From Microbacterium sp. BK668 (GTDB taxonomy: Bacteria; Actinomycetota; Actinomycetes; Actinomycetales; Microbacteriaceae): a stretch of 64,000 nucleotides of DNA. Below, piece by piece: positions 53,961-64,000 of the stretch (positions are counted from its first letter, which is position 1; each line of letters begins with the position of its first letter). Below the pieces are notes generated by a model. That model was not told the origin of the DNA. It did not search any database and was given only the letters and a program-made list of their open reading frames with translations. The stretch spans positions 2,170,001 through 2,234,000 of the forward strand of contig NZ_SNWG01000001.1 in the NCBI RefSeq assembly GCF_004362195.1. The letters run 5' to 3'. The position numbers and the translations under genes are program-made.

Positions 53961-55772
53961 ATGACTGACACGAAGGGCCTCGACGCCGACACGACGGCGC
54001 CGCGCGACACCCTCCCCGAGCGCATCCTCGAAGTCGAGAACCTCGGCGTCGAGTTCTGGGTCGAGGGCGAGTTCTACCCCGCCGCGATCGACATGAACTA
54101 CGTCGTCCGGCGCGGCGAAGTGCTCGCCATCGTGGGCGAGTCGGGCTCCGGCAAGAGCACGAGCTCGATGGCGCTGCTGGGTCTCCTGCCCGAGAACTCG
54201 CGCGTCACCGGATCCATCAAGCTCCTCGGGCGCGAGCTGAGGGGCGTGGATGACGCGACGCTGCGGTCGCTCCGCGGCAACGAGATCGCGGTGATCTTCC
54301 AGGAGCCGATGACGGCGCTCAACCCCGTCTACACGGTCGGCTTCCAGATCATGGAGGCGCTGCGCTCGCACGACCGCTCGATGTCGCCGTCGGGCGCCAA
54401 GGAGCGGGCTGTCGAGCTCCTCCGCATGGTCGAGATGCCCAACCCCGAGCAGTCGTTCCACAAGTACCCGCACCAGCTGTCGGGCGGCCAGCGTCAGCGG
54501 GCCATGATCGCGCAGTCGATCTCGTGCGATCCGCTCCTGCTCATCGCCGACGAGCCGACGACGGCGCTCGATGTCACCGTCCAGGCCGAGGTCCTCGATC
54601 TTCTGCGCAGTCTGCACAAGCGCCTCGACTCGGCGATCATCCTCATCACGCACGACATGGGCGTCGTCGCCGACCTCGCCGACCGGATCATGGTCATGAA
54701 GAACGGCGTCGTCGTGGAGTCCGGCACGGTGCACGAGATCTTCCACAACCCGCAGCATCCCTACACGCAGCAGCTCCTCGCGTCGGTGCCGCACCTCGGG
54801 TTGGGCGTGCTCGAAGAGATCGATCCGGATGCCCCTGCGGAGGTCGAGACGAGCACGACGACAGTTCCGGCGATCGCCGCGATCCGCGAGCGCGCGACGG
54901 AGGCCGCCGACGAGGTGCCCGAGACCCGGACGCCGATCCTCTCGTTCAAGGACGTCGCGATCGAATACCCCAAGCGCGGCCGGATCCCCGCCTTCCGGGC
55001 GGCGGAGGACATCAACCTCGACATCTACCCCGGCGAGATCATGGGCCTCGTGGGCGAGTCCGGGTCCGGGAAGACGACCCTCGGCCGCGCGGCGATCGGG
55101 CTGCTGCCCATCGCCGAGGGCCGGCTCTCCGTCGTCGGCACGGACATCTCGAAGCCCGCGTCGAAGGATCTCTTCGCGATCCGCCGCAAGACGGGCATCG
55201 TGTTCCAGGACCCGGCGTCGTCGCTGAACCCGCGCATGCCGATCGGCCAGTCGATCGGCGAGCCGATCCTCCTGTCGGGCGAGGCGAAGGGCAAGGACCT
55301 CGACAAGCGCGTGGAGTCGCTGCTCAGCCAGGTCGAGCTTCCGACGTCGTACCGCAACCGCTTCCCGCACGAGCTGTCGGGCGGCCAGCGCCAGCGCGTC
55401 GGCATCGCCCGCGCTCTCGCCCTCGCTCCGCAGCTGCTCGTCGCCGACGAGCCGACGTCGGCGCTCGACGTCTCGGTGCAGGCCCGCTTCCTGGACCTCC
55501 TGCAGGACCTCCAGCAGCAGCTGCAGTTCGCGTGTCTCTTCATCAGCCACGACCTCGCCGTCGTCGACATCCTGGCCCACCGCATCGCCGTCATGCACCA
55601 CGGCAAGCTCGTGGAGATGGGAACGCGCGACGAGATCCTCCGCGGTGCGACCGACCCCTACACGCAGCGACTCATCGCCGCCGTTCCGGTGCCGGACCCC
55701 GAGGAGCAGCGCCGCCGTCGCGAGGCCCGCGCGCTGCTCCTGGAGCGCACGGGCGCGGGTGCGGAGAGCTGA
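53961..55772 (+). CDS. double ABC ATPase (DppD-DppF fusion)
   Basis: A 603-residue energiser for the peptide-type importer. Two complete nucleotide-binding domains: first with GESGSGKST (near residue 60), LSGGQRQRAM and LLIADEPTTALD; second with GESGSGKTT (near 366), LSGGQRQRVG and LLVADEPTSALD. Each is followed by the oligopeptide-specific PYTQQLLASVP and PYTQRLIAAVP segments. ATG 53961 has no strong ribosome site. The fusion replaces separate DppD and DppF subunits. A terminator hairpin follows. Confidence 0.94.
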   Translation: MTDTKGLDADTTAPRDTLPERILEVENLGVEFWVEGEFYPAAIDMNYVVRRGEVLAIVGESGSGKSTSSMALLGLLPENSRVTGSIKLLGRELRGVDDATLRSLRGNEIAVIFQEPMTALNPVYTVGFQIMEALRSHDRSMSPSGAKERAVELLRMVEMPNPEQSFHKYPHQLSGGQRQRAMIAQSISCDPLLLIADEPTTALDVTVQAEVLDLLRSLHKRLDSAIILITHDMGVVADLADRIMVMKNGVVVESGTVHEIFHNPQHPYTQQLLASVPHLGLGVLEEIDPDAPAEVETSTTTVPAIAAIRERATEAADEVPETRTPILSFKDVAIEYPKRGRIPAFRAAEDINLDIYPGEIMGLVGESGSGKTTLGRAAIGLLPIAEGRLSVVGTDISKPASKDLFAIRRKTGIVFQDPASSLNPRMPIGQSIGEPILLSGEAKGKDLDKRVESLLSQVELPTSYRNRFPHELSGGQRQRVGIARALALAPQLLVADEPTSALDVSVQARFLDLLQDLQQQLQFACLFISHDLAVVDILAHRIAVMHHGKLVEMGTRDEILRGATDPYTQRLIAAVPVPDPEEQRRRREARALLLERTGAGAES

Positions 55773-55786
55773 CAGCGCCCGCCTTG

Positions 55787-55826
55787 TAGAATGGGGTGCC
55801 CCGGATTCCCGGTGGCACCCCATTCT
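55787..55826 (+). terminator. hairpin after the ATPase gene, with a -10 box for typA in its left arm
   Basis: AGAATGGGGTGCC (55788-55800) and GGCACCCCATTCT (55814-55826) form a 13-bp perfect stem followed by CTTCGC. TAGAAT (55787-55792) within the left arm is a -10 candidate for typA, so the terminator and promoter overlap. Confidence 0.7.
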
Positions 55827-55844
55827 CTTCGCAAGGATCCTTCC

Positions 55845-57758
<1,914 letters not shown>

Positions 57759-57948
57759 TCGAAGCGCCCGCACGCGGCACCACGCGGACGCCTGACACGC
57801 ACGCGGGGAGACGCCGAGATCCCACGGTTCACGCGTGGATGCCGCATCCCGGAGGCGACCCGTGCCATCTCGACTCGTGGCGGTCAGCCGTCCACGGATG
57901 GCAGAGCGGACCGCTTCGGCGCCCGGCAGCCGTCAGTAGGCTCGGGGA

Positions 57949-58710
57949 GTGAGTTCGGTCCCGCACTTCGACGAGGCGCACGTCGCCGGCGAAGCGCGGC
58001 GGGCGTGGCGTCAGGGTCTGGGCGTCGCCTTGGCCACGAGCGCCTATGGCATCTCGTTCGGGGCGCTCGCCGTCGCGGCGGGGCTCGACATCTGGCAGAC
58101 CTGCGTCCTCAGCCTCGTGATGTTCACCGGCGGGTCGCAGTTCGCGTTCGTCGGCGTCATCGCGTCGGGAGGTCTGGCCGCCGCGCCCTCGGCGATCGCG
58201 TCGGCGGCGCTCCTCGGCGTGCGCAACGCCGCGTACGGGATGCGCATGTCGCCCATCATCGGGGCCGGCTTCTGGAAGCGCGCGGCGGCGTCGCAGTTCA
58301 CGATCGATGAGTCGACCGCCGTGTCGCTCGCCCAGACGACCCCGCACGCCCGGCTGGTCGGCTTCTGGGTGACGGGCATCGGCATCTACGTGGGCTGGAA
58401 CCTCTCGACCCTCGCGGGCGCGCTCCTGGGTGACGTTCTCGGCGACCCGAAGGCGTACGGATTGGATGCCGCGGCCGCCGCCGCCTTCCTGGCGCTGCTG
58501 TGGCCGCGCCTGCGCCGGCGGCAGGCGATCGCAGTGGGCGTCGCCGCGGCCGTTGTCGCGACCGTGCTCACGCCCGTGCTCATGCCCGGCGTCCCGGTCA
58601 TCGTCGCGGCGCTCGTGGCCGTCGCCGTCGGATGGTTCAACTGGCTCGGTCGCGCGGGCGACGATGCCGAGGAGCCGCTCGACGTCGCGGAGCGGGAGGG
58701 CCTGCCGTGA
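57949..58710 (+). CDS. azlC: branched-chain amino acid exporter, large subunit (AzlC)
   Basis: A 253-residue LIV-E family protein with about seven helices. ATSAYGISFGALAVAAGLD and MFTGGSQFAFVGV are characteristic, and RNAAYGMRMSPII follows. It exports branched-chain or related amino acids with AzlD. GTG 57949 is 6 nt after TAGGCT (57937-57942), so leaderless. Its stop overlaps the azlD start. Confidence 0.92.
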   Translation: MSSVPHFDEAHVAGEARRAWRQGLGVALATSAYGISFGALAVAAGLDIWQTCVLSLVMFTGGSQFAFVGVIASGGLAAAPSAIASAALLGVRNAAYGMRMSPIIGAGFWKRAAASQFTIDESTAVSLAQTTPHARLVGFWVTGIGIYVGWNLSTLAGALLGDVLGDPKAYGLDAAAAAAFLALLWPRLRRRQAIAVGVAAAVVATVLTPVLMPGVPVIVAALVAVAVGWFNWLGRAGDDAEEPLDVAEREGLP

Positions 58711-59021
58711 CCCTCTGGACGGCCCTGCTCCTGTCCGCGGTCATCTGCGTCGCCTGGAAGGCCCTGGGCTACCTCGTCCCGCCGAAGGTCCTCGACGCGC
58801 CGCGCCCCGCGCGGATCGCCGACCTGCTGACGGTCGCTCTGCTCGCAGCGCTCGTCGCGGTGCAGACGCTCGGCGCCGGACAGACGATCGTGATCGACGC
58901 CCGCGTCCCGGCCGTCCTCGTGGCGGCGGGGCTCCTCGCGCTGCGGGCGCCGTTCCTCGTCGTCGTCGCCGCGGCTGCGCTCGTCGCCGCTCTGCTGCGA
59001 CTGTGGGGCTGGGCCTCTTGA
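58707..59021 (+). CDS. azlD: branched-chain amino acid exporter, small subunit (AzlD)
   Basis: A 104-residue protein with four helices of the AzlD family (LWTALLLSAVICVAWKALGY; RVPAVLVAAGLLALRAPFLV). GTG 58707 overlaps the azlC stop (GTGA) and has GGGAGG 8-9 nt upstream. Works as the small partner of AzlC. Confidence 0.9.
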   Translation: MTLWTALLLSAVICVAWKALGYLVPPKVLDAPRPARIADLLTVALLAALVAVQTLGAGQTIVIDARVPAVLVAAGLLALRAPFLVVVAAAALVAALLRLWGWAS

Positions 59022-59039
59022 CGCGGGCTCGGCCGACCG

Positions 59040-59128
59040 GCGGGGGGGGCCGGCACGGGGCGGGGGGGCTCGCACGTGGCGCGGGGCCGGCACGGGGCGG
59101 GGGGCCCGCACGGGGCGGGGGGCCGCTC
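59040..59128 (+). repeat. G-rich imperfect tandem repeats
   Basis: Runs of 4-8 G separated by C/A-containing spacers (units like GGCACGGGGCGGGGGG) recur about five times between azlD and the next gene. They could fold as G-quadruplexes on the plus strand. Confidence 0.75.
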
Positions 59129-59164
59129 GTCCCCCTCACAGCGCCGCGCGGGTAGAGTCGGCGG

Positions 59165-59575
59165 GTGCGTTCCCCCTCAGCTCTCGCGCGTGTCGCCACG
59201 TGGTTCGTGGCGTTCGTGGTGGGAGCCGTGTACGGGCTCGCGGGAACGATCGCGCACACGTACGCGCTCGGCTGGTTCCCGCTCGGGCTCGTGCTCGCCG
59301 TCATCGGCAGCGGGGCGCTCCTCGTGGCCGTACGCCTGCTCACCGCGGATCGCTGGGCGGCCCTCGGGACCGGCCTCGGCATCGCGGTCGCGACGCTCGT
59401 GTTCTCGGGTCGGGGCCCCGGCGGGTCCGTCATCGTCGCGCAGGCCGCGGAGGGGGAGTTCGACGCCGGCATGGTGTGGACCGTCTCGGTGCTCATCCTC
59501 ATCGTGCTCGTCGTCGCGTGGCCCGACCTCTCCGGCGTCCGGCGGGAAGAGCCCTCGCGCAGCGAACTAGACTGA
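59165..59575 (+). CDS. small integral membrane protein, unknown function
   Basis: A 136-residue protein with four predicted helices ([71 protein letters not shown]) and a charged C-terminus. GTG 59165 is 6 nt after TAGAGT (59153-59158), supporting a leaderless start. No family recognised. Its last codons carry the -10 box of fdxA. Confidence 0.78.
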   Translation: MRSPSALARVATWFVAFVVGAVYGLAGTIAHTYALGWFPLGLVLAVIGSGALLVAVRLLTADRWAALGTGLGIAVATLVFSGRGPGGSVIVAQAAEGEFDAGMVWTVSVLILIVLVVAWPDLSGVRREEPSRSELD

Positions 59576-59579
59576 ATCC

Positions 59580-59900
59580 GTGACGTATGTGATCGCTCTT
59601 CCCTGCGTGGATGTGAAAGACCGCGCGTGCATCGACGAGTGCCCGGTCGACTGCATCTACGAAGGGGAACGCAGCCTCTACATCCACCCCGACGAGTGCG
59701 TGGACTGCGGCGCGTGCGAGCCGGTGTGCCCGGTCGAGGCGATCTACTACGAAGACGACCTGCCCGACGAGTGGCAGGACTACTACAAGGCCAACGTCGA
59801 GTTCTTCGACGACATCGGCTCGCCCGGCGGCGCCGCCAAGGTCGGCGTGATCCACAAGGACCACCCGATCATCGCCGAACTGCCGCCCCAGGCCGACTGA
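59580..59900 (+). CDS. fdxA: 7Fe ferredoxin FdxA/FdxC
   Basis: A 106-residue electron carrier. One cluster set is C in [19 protein letters not shown], the second [12 protein letters not shown], the spacing of [3Fe-4S][4Fe-4S] ferredoxins; an acidic C-terminal region follows. GTG 59580 is 6 nt after TAGACT (59568-59573), a box lying inside the end of the preceding gene. The gene pair fdxA-dapC is conserved in actinobacteria. Confidence 0.95.
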   Translation: MTYVIALPCVDVKDRACIDECPVDCIYEGERSLYIHPDECVDCGACEPVCPVEAIYYEDDLPDEWQDYYKANVEFFDDIGSPGGAAKVGVIHKDHPIIAELPPQAD

Positions 59901-59902
59901 CA

Positions 59903-61009
59903 GTGGGAGTCGCCGACCTCGCGGATTACCCGTGGGACGCCGTCGCGCCGTACGCGGCGCGGGCTCGGCAGCATCCCGGCGGGATCGTCGACCTCTCGAT
60001 CGGCTCACCGGTCGATCCCACTCCCGCGGTCGTCGCCCGGGCCCTGTCCGCCGCCACCGACGCCCACGCATACCCCCAGACCGTCGGCACCCCCGCACTG
60101 CGCGAAGCCGTCGCGGCATGGTTCGCCAGACGCAGAGCGGTGCCTGGTCTGACGCCGGCGGATGTGCTCCCCTCGATCGGCTCCAAGGAGCTCGTCGCGC
60201 TCCTGCCGCTCCTCCTCGGCCTCGGGCCCGGCGACATCGTGGTCCATCCTCGTGCGGCCTACCCGACGTACGAGGTCGGTGCCCGCCTCGTCGGGGCCAC
60301 GCCCGTGGCCGCCGACGATCCGGGGGAGTGGCCCGAGGCCACGCGGCTCGTGTGGATCAACTCGCCCGGCAACCCCGATGGGCGGGTCTGGGACGTCGCG
60401 GCGCTCCGCGCCGCCGTCGCGCACGCACGGCGACTCGGCGCCGTGCTGGCGTCGGACGAGTGCTACGCCGAACTCGGCTGGGACGCGCCGTGGGACGCGG
60501 AACCGGTGCCGTCGGCGCTCGACCCGCGTGTGACGGAGGGCGACCTGACCGGCATCCTCTCGGCCTACTCGCTGAGCAAGCAGTCGAACCTGGCCGGCTA
60601 CCGGGCGGCCTTCCTCGCGGGCGATCCCGCGATCCTCGCCCGGCTCCTCACCGCCCGCAAGCACCTCGGCCTGATGCTGCCCCAGCCCATCCAGGCCGCG
60701 ATGGTCGCCGCCCTCTCCGACGACGCGCACGTCGCCGAGCAGAAGGAGCGGTATCGCGCACGGCGCAACCGGCTCAAGCCCGCCGTCGAGGCCGCCGGCT
60801 TCCGCATCGATCGCAGCGAGGCGGGGCTCTATCTGTGGGCGACCGAGGGACGCGATGCGTGGGAGAGCCTCGCCCGGCTCGCCGACCTCGGCATCCTCGC
60901 CGGTCCCGGACACTTCTACGGCGATCACTTCCCGCAGCACGTGCGGTTCTCCCTCACCGCGAGCGACGAGCGCATCGCCGCGGCGGCCGAGCGGCTGCAC
61001 GCCCGCTGA
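59903..61009 (+). CDS. dapC: succinyldiaminopimelate aminotransferase
   Basis: Transaminates N-succinyl-2-amino-6-ketopimelate in lysine and peptidoglycan precursor synthesis. The 368 residues show IVDLSIGSPVDPTP, LVWINSPGNPDGRV, SDECYAELGW and the PLP Lys in SLSKQSNLAGYRAAF. GTG 59903 begins 2 nt after fdxA, so the genes form an operon. Substrate assignment rests on the conserved neighbourhood and length. Confidence 0.88.
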   Translation: MGVADLADYPWDAVAPYAARARQHPGGIVDLSIGSPVDPTPAVVARALSAATDAHAYPQTVGTPALREAVAAWFARRRAVPGLTPADVLPSIGSKELVALLPLLLGLGPGDIVVHPRAAYPTYEVGARLVGATPVAADDPGEWPEATRLVWINSPGNPDGRVWDVAALRAAVAHARRLGAVLASDECYAELGWDAPWDAEPVPSALDPRVTEGDLTGILSAYSLSKQSNLAGYRAAFLAGDPAILARLLTARKHLGLMLPQPIQAAMVAALSDDAHVAEQKERYRARRNRLKPAVEAAGFRIDRSEAGLYLWATEGRDAWESLARLADLGILAGPGHFYGDHFPQHVRFSLTASDERIAAAAERLHAR

Positions 61010-61018
61010 CGCATCGAT

Positions 61019-61056
61019 ACGAGGCATCGGTGGCATTCCTCCAGTGGATGCCTCGT
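61019..61056 (+). terminator. hairpin between dapC and gltA
   Basis: ACGAGGCATC (61019-61028) and GATGCCTCGT (61047-61056) pair over 10 bp. The arms contain the GGCATC/GATGCC motif. No T-tract. Confidence 0.6.
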
Positions 61057-61093
61057 GCCTTTGGCGGTGTCAACGGTAGGCCAGGAGGGCAAG

Positions 61094-61099
61094 TAGGCT
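61094..61099 (+). promoter_or_regulatory. gltA: -10 box candidate for gltA
   Basis: TAGGCT matches the local consensus and would give a leader of about 110 nt before the gltA GTG. No convincing -35 is visible. Confidence 0.4.
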
Positions 61100-61216
61100 G
61101 TATCTGCGCGTCGACGGCACCCGCCGCCGCGTGAGAAGGCTCATCACGGGCTTCACCTGCCTCCATCGAGCCGACGACCCCCCGATCCGATCGAACCGCA
61201 ATCGCGAGGAGGCGCC

Positions 61217-62515
61217 GTGACGGACGCGAGCACGCAGCAGGAGAAGGCCACCCTCTCGATCGGTGACCGCACCGCCGAGTTCCCGCTCTTGTGCGGCACC
61301 GACGGCGTGCCCAGTATCGACATCTCGACGCTCACGCGACAGACGGGGCATACGACCCTCGATTACGGCTTCGTCAACACTTCGGCGACCAAGTCGGCCA
61401 TCACCTACATCGACGGCGACCAGGGCATCCTCCGCTACCGCGGCTACCCCATCGAGCAGCTCGCGCAGAACAGCACGTACCTCGAGGTGGCCTGGCTTCT
61501 CATCTACGGCGAACTGCCCACCGCCGACGAGCTCGCGGCGTTCGACGAGCGCATCCGGCACCACACGCTGCTGCACGAGGACCTCAAGCGCTTCTTCTCG
61601 GCCCTGCCCCACACGGCGCACCCCATGTCGGTGCTGTCGTCGGCGACCGCCGCGCTGTCGACCTATTACGAGAGCGAGTCCGACCCGAACAACCCCGAGC
61701 ACGTCGAGCTCAACACGATCCGCATGCTGGCGAAGCTCCCGGTCATCGCGGCGTATGCGCACAAGAAGAGCATCGGCCAGGCGTTCCTCTATCCCGACAA
61801 CTCGCTCAGCTTCGTCGACAACTTCCTCAAGCTGAACTTCGGCGTCCTGAGCGAGCTGTACGAGATCAATCCCGTCATGTCGCGGGCGCTCGAGCGGCTG
61901 CTCATCCTCCACGAGGACCACGAGCAGAACGCCTCCACCTCCACCGTCCGCCTGGTCGGTTCGACCGGCGCGAACCAGTTCTCCTCGATCTCTGCGGGCA
62001 TCAACGCCCTCTACGGCCCGCTTCACGGCGGCGCCAACGAAGCCGTCCTCGACATGCTCGGCCGCATCCGAGAGTCGGGTGAGAGCGTGCAGCGCTTCGT
62101 CGAGCGGGTGAAGAACAAGGAGGACGGCGTCAAGCTCATGGGCTTCGGGCATCGGGTCTACAAGAACTACGACCCGCGCGCGAAGCTCGTCAAGCAGTCC
62201 GCCGACGAGGTCCTCACCGAGCTCGGGGTGCACGATCCGCTCCTCGACCTCGCGAAGGAGCTCGAGGAGATCGCGCTCAGCGACGACTACTTCAAGGAGC
62301 GCCGGCTCTACCCGAACGTCGACTTCTACACGGGCGTGATCTACAAGGCGATGGGCTTCCCGACCCGCATGTTCACCGTCCTCTTCGCGATCGGCCGCCT
62401 GCCCGGCTGGCTCGCGCACTGGCGTGAGATGCAGTCCGACCCGCAGACCAAGATCGGCCGTCCGCAGCAGCTGTACGTGGGGGCGGAGAAGCGCGATTAC
62501 CCGGGCGTCTCCTGA
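61217..62515 (+). CDS. gltA: citrate synthase
   Basis: Condenses acetyl-CoA and oxaloacetate at the entry of the TCA cycle. The 432-residue type II-like protein has the catalytic His in PLHGGANEAV, the second His in MGFGHRVYKN and the Asp in NVDFYTGVIYKAMG. GTG 61217 has GAGGAGG about 5 nt upstream. It stands downstream of a hairpin and its own -10, so it is independent of dapC. Confidence 0.97.
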   Translation: MTDASTQQEKATLSIGDRTAEFPLLCGTDGVPSIDISTLTRQTGHTTLDYGFVNTSATKSAITYIDGDQGILRYRGYPIEQLAQNSTYLEVAWLLIYGELPTADELAAFDERIRHHTLLHEDLKRFFSALPHTAHPMSVLSSATAALSTYYESESDPNNPEHVELNTIRMLAKLPVIAAYAHKKSIGQAFLYPDNSLSFVDNFLKLNFGVLSELYEINPVMSRALERLLILHEDHEQNASTSTVRLVGSTGANQFSSISAGINALYGPLHGGANEAVLDMLGRIRESGESVQRFVERVKNKEDGVKLMGFGHRVYKNYDPRAKLVKQSADEVLTELGVHDPLLDLAKELEEIALSDDYFKERRLYPNVDFYTGVIYKAMGFPTRMFTVLFAIGRLPGWLAHWREMQSDPQTKIGRPQQLYVGAEKRDYPGVS

Positions 62516-62552
62516 GCCCATGCACCGCGTCGCGGATCGACGGAGCTGACGG

Positions 62553-63332
62553 ATGCCTCGACTCCTCGTGCGGCGCCCGTCGCCGCACCTCGCCGGCGGC
62601 GAGCTGACCCACCTCGACCGTGTGCCGGTGGATCCGGCTCTGGCACAGCGCCAATGGGAGCGGTACGTCGATGTGTTCCGGGACCGCGGGTGGGAGATCG
62701 TCGAGGTCGATGCGGCCGACGAGCACCCGGACGGCGTGTTCGTCGAGGACGCGGTGGTCGTGTTCGACGATCTCGCCGTACTGTGTCGCGCCGGCGCCGA
62801 GAGCCGCCGCGGCGAGAAGGAGTCCGTGCGCGCTGCGATCGCGACGACGGGCCTGGAGATGGCGGAGATCACGGCTCCGGCGACCCTCGACGGGGGTGAC
62901 GTGCTCAAGATCGGGCGCACCGTCTACATCGGCGCCTCATCCCGCACCGACGCCGAGGGCATCGAGCAGCTCCGTGCGCTGCTCGAACCGCGCGGGTGGA
63001 CCGTCGAAGCGGTGCCCGTCAGCAGAGTGCTGCACCTCAAGAGCGGGGTCACGGCGCTGCCCGACGGCACGGTGATCGGCTTCGAACCTCTCGTGGACGA
63101 CCCGTCGGTCTTCCCGACCTTCGCCGGCGTTCCCGAGGCGCATGGCACGGCCGTCGTCGTCCTCGACGAGCACACCGTCCTGATGTCTGCCGACGCCCCC
63201 GACACCGCGGCGCTGCACCGAGCGCGAGGGCTCGAGGTCGTGACCACCGACGTCTCGGAGTTCGAGAAGCTCGAGGGCTGCGTCACCTGCCTCTCCGTCC
63301 GGCTGCGCGACGGAGAGCCGGATCTTCGCTAG
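62553..63332 (+). CDS. ddaH: dimethylargininase / amidinotransferase family hydrolase
   Basis: A 259-residue protein of the DDAH group, which hydrolyses methylarginines (or arginine-like compounds) to citrulline. The pentein fold motifs are visible: FVEDAVVVFDD (Glu-Asp), the His in RVLHLKSGVTALPDG and the nucleophile Cys in EGCVTCLSV near the end. ATG 62553 lies 37 nt after gltA. Substrate could also be arginine or agmatine; DDAH is the best fit by length and motif order. Confidence 0.85.
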   Translation: MPRLLVRRPSPHLAGGELTHLDRVPVDPALAQRQWERYVDVFRDRGWEIVEVDAADEHPDGVFVEDAVVVFDDLAVLCRAGAESRRGEKESVRAAIATTGLEMAEITAPATLDGGDVLKIGRTVYIGASSRTDAEGIEQLRALLEPRGWTVEAVPVSRVLHLKSGVTALPDGTVIGFEPLVDDPSVFPTFAGVPEAHGTAVVVLDEHTVLMSADAPDTAALHRARGLEVVTTDVSEFEKLEGCVTCLSVRLRDGEPDLR

Positions 63333-64000
63333 AACGGCGGGGTGTCGCCTGGTGGGGGCAGCGAGTCGAGAAGCCGGCGTGTCGTGTGGCCGCTGGGGAA
63401 GCCGAGTTCGACCGTGTCATCGGGGCGTCGTCGGAAACGCAGGCGCGTGGTACCGCGGAGGGCGTGGTCGGGGTCGCAGAGGGGATGCAGGTTCGCCTGG
63501 TCGGTGGGGCCGTGTGCAGCGTATGGGATCCAATGGTCGATGTCGGCTTCGGCGGCGGCTCTGCGGCATCCGTCCCTGGTGCACTGGGCGTGACGCAGCG
63601 TGAGCCACTCCCGCTGCTGACGCGTGACCCGGCGCGAGCGGCGGTCCATGTCGAGGATGACGCCGGTGACCGGGTCGGTGATCACCCGCGTCAGCCTCCC
63701 GGCGTCCAGGAGCAGCCGGATCGCGGTCGCGTCGTCGATCGGGTCGCCGGTGTCCAGCAGTGGCTCGGTGTTCAGGTCGACGCCGCCCACGCGCGGCGGA
63801 GTGCGGCGCACCGATGATCGCGCGGCGGGCGAGAGGCGATCGATGGGGACGGTGACGAACACCTTCGTCTTCACCGCGGCCGGGGTGCCGCGCCCGGTGA
63901 GCCGGTCGCGGAACAGGTCGGCGCGTACCTGATCCCGCGTCCGCCCGTCCCGCCGCGCCTTCGAGAGGTGCTTGGCGGTCGCGGTGAGGCTTCTCTTGAT
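63329..64000 (-). CDS. DUF222 / HNH endonuclease-like protein (5' part beyond window)
   Basis: The frame is open to base 64000, so the N-terminal part is outside. The visible 223 residues include the end of DUF222 (DLNTEPLLDTGDPIDD, RLTRVITDPVTGVILDMDRR) and the HNH module CTRDGCRRAAAEADIDHWIP, then HPLCDPDHALR. It is paralogous to the gene at 3651-5105; the shared TDPVTG segment is notable, but the Cys pattern differs. Function unknown. Converges with ddaH, overlapping its stop by 4 nt. Confidence 0.88.
   Translation of the reverse strand: MKRSLTATAKHLSKARRDGRTRDQVRADLFRDRLTGRGTPAAVKTKVFVTVPIDRLSPAARSSVRRTPPRVGGVDLNTEPLLDTGDPIDDATAIRLLLDAGRLTRVITDPVTGVILDMDRRSRRVTRQQREWLTLRHAQCTRDGCRRAAAEADIDHWIPYAAHGPTDQANLHPLCDPDHALRGTTRLRFRRRPDDTVELGFPSGHTTRRLLDSLPPPGDTPPF

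Overview
The window is a 64-kb piece of a high-GC actinobacterial chromosome. Several traits point to the family Microbacteriaceae, most likely Microbacterium or a close relative: strong G/C bias at third codon positions, frequent GTG starts, many TAnnnT -10 boxes only 5-8 nt from the start codon (leaderless mRNAs), two DUF222/HNH genes, and a striking excess of the heptamer GGATGCC/GGCATCC. That assignment is inference. No rRNA, tRNA, CRISPR array, prophage or insertion sequence was seen. The content is mostly housekeeping metabolism and transport.

Layout. 1-1747: two gluconeogenic/glycolytic genes back to back, class II aldolase (cut by the window edge) and class II fructose-1,6-bisphosphatase. 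1.9-10.6 kb: a small membrane protein, RmuC, a DUF222/HNH protein, a DEDDh exonuclease, a methyltransferase coupled to a DHFR-fold reductase, YchF, an orphan LysR-type HTH protein, a hemerythrin-like protein and an SRPBCC protein. 10.8-22.4 kb: amino-acid permease, aldo/keto reductase, a saccharopine-dehydrogenase-like oxidoreductase, MATE exporter, acyl desaturase, CspA, a PatB-type aminotransferase coupled to a patatin-like protein, an alpha/beta hydrolase and a FUSC-like membrane protein. 22.4-26.9 kb: an acyl-CoA (methylcrotonyl-CoA type) carboxylase operon behind a palindromic operator, then a Fpg/Nei glycosylase. 27-35.7 kb: a DJ-1/PfpI protein, a 40-residue Cys-rich peptide gene, a CMD-family protein, MFS and ABC exporters, and a nuclease-like DUF559 gene bracketed by two related 58-bp palindromes, followed by a family-2 glycosyltransferase.

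35.7-41.4 kb is a five-gene minus-strand NAD operon, nrtR-like - nadA - nadB - nadC - cysteine desulfurase. Genes are coupled by overlaps or gaps of at most 12 nt and sit behind a canonical promoter carrying a 9-bp inverted repeat. The desulfurase plausibly supplies sulfur for the NadA [4Fe-4S] cluster, and the Nudix-HTH protein plausibly represses the operon. 41.5-47.4 kb has a MarP-like membrane serine protease and then a tandem glycine riboswitch driving gcvT-gcvH-gcvP (glycine cleavage). 47.6-55.8 kb has a CPBP protease and an oligopeptide-type ABC importer (lipoprotein, two permeases, one double-headed ATPase), interrupted by an antisense PH-domain gene. 55.8-63.3 kb has typA, azlCD, a small membrane protein, fdxA-dapC, citrate synthase and dimethylargininase. 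A second DUF222/HNH gene runs off the right edge.

The least conventional signals are: (1) the palindrome-flanked DUF559 gene; (2) the window-wide GGATGCC motif that overrides codon preference; (3) the dense set of leaderless genes; (4) a tiny leaderless Cys-rich peptide; (5) the second hairpin repeat family after gcvP. I found no obvious new multi-gene defence or biosynthetic system.
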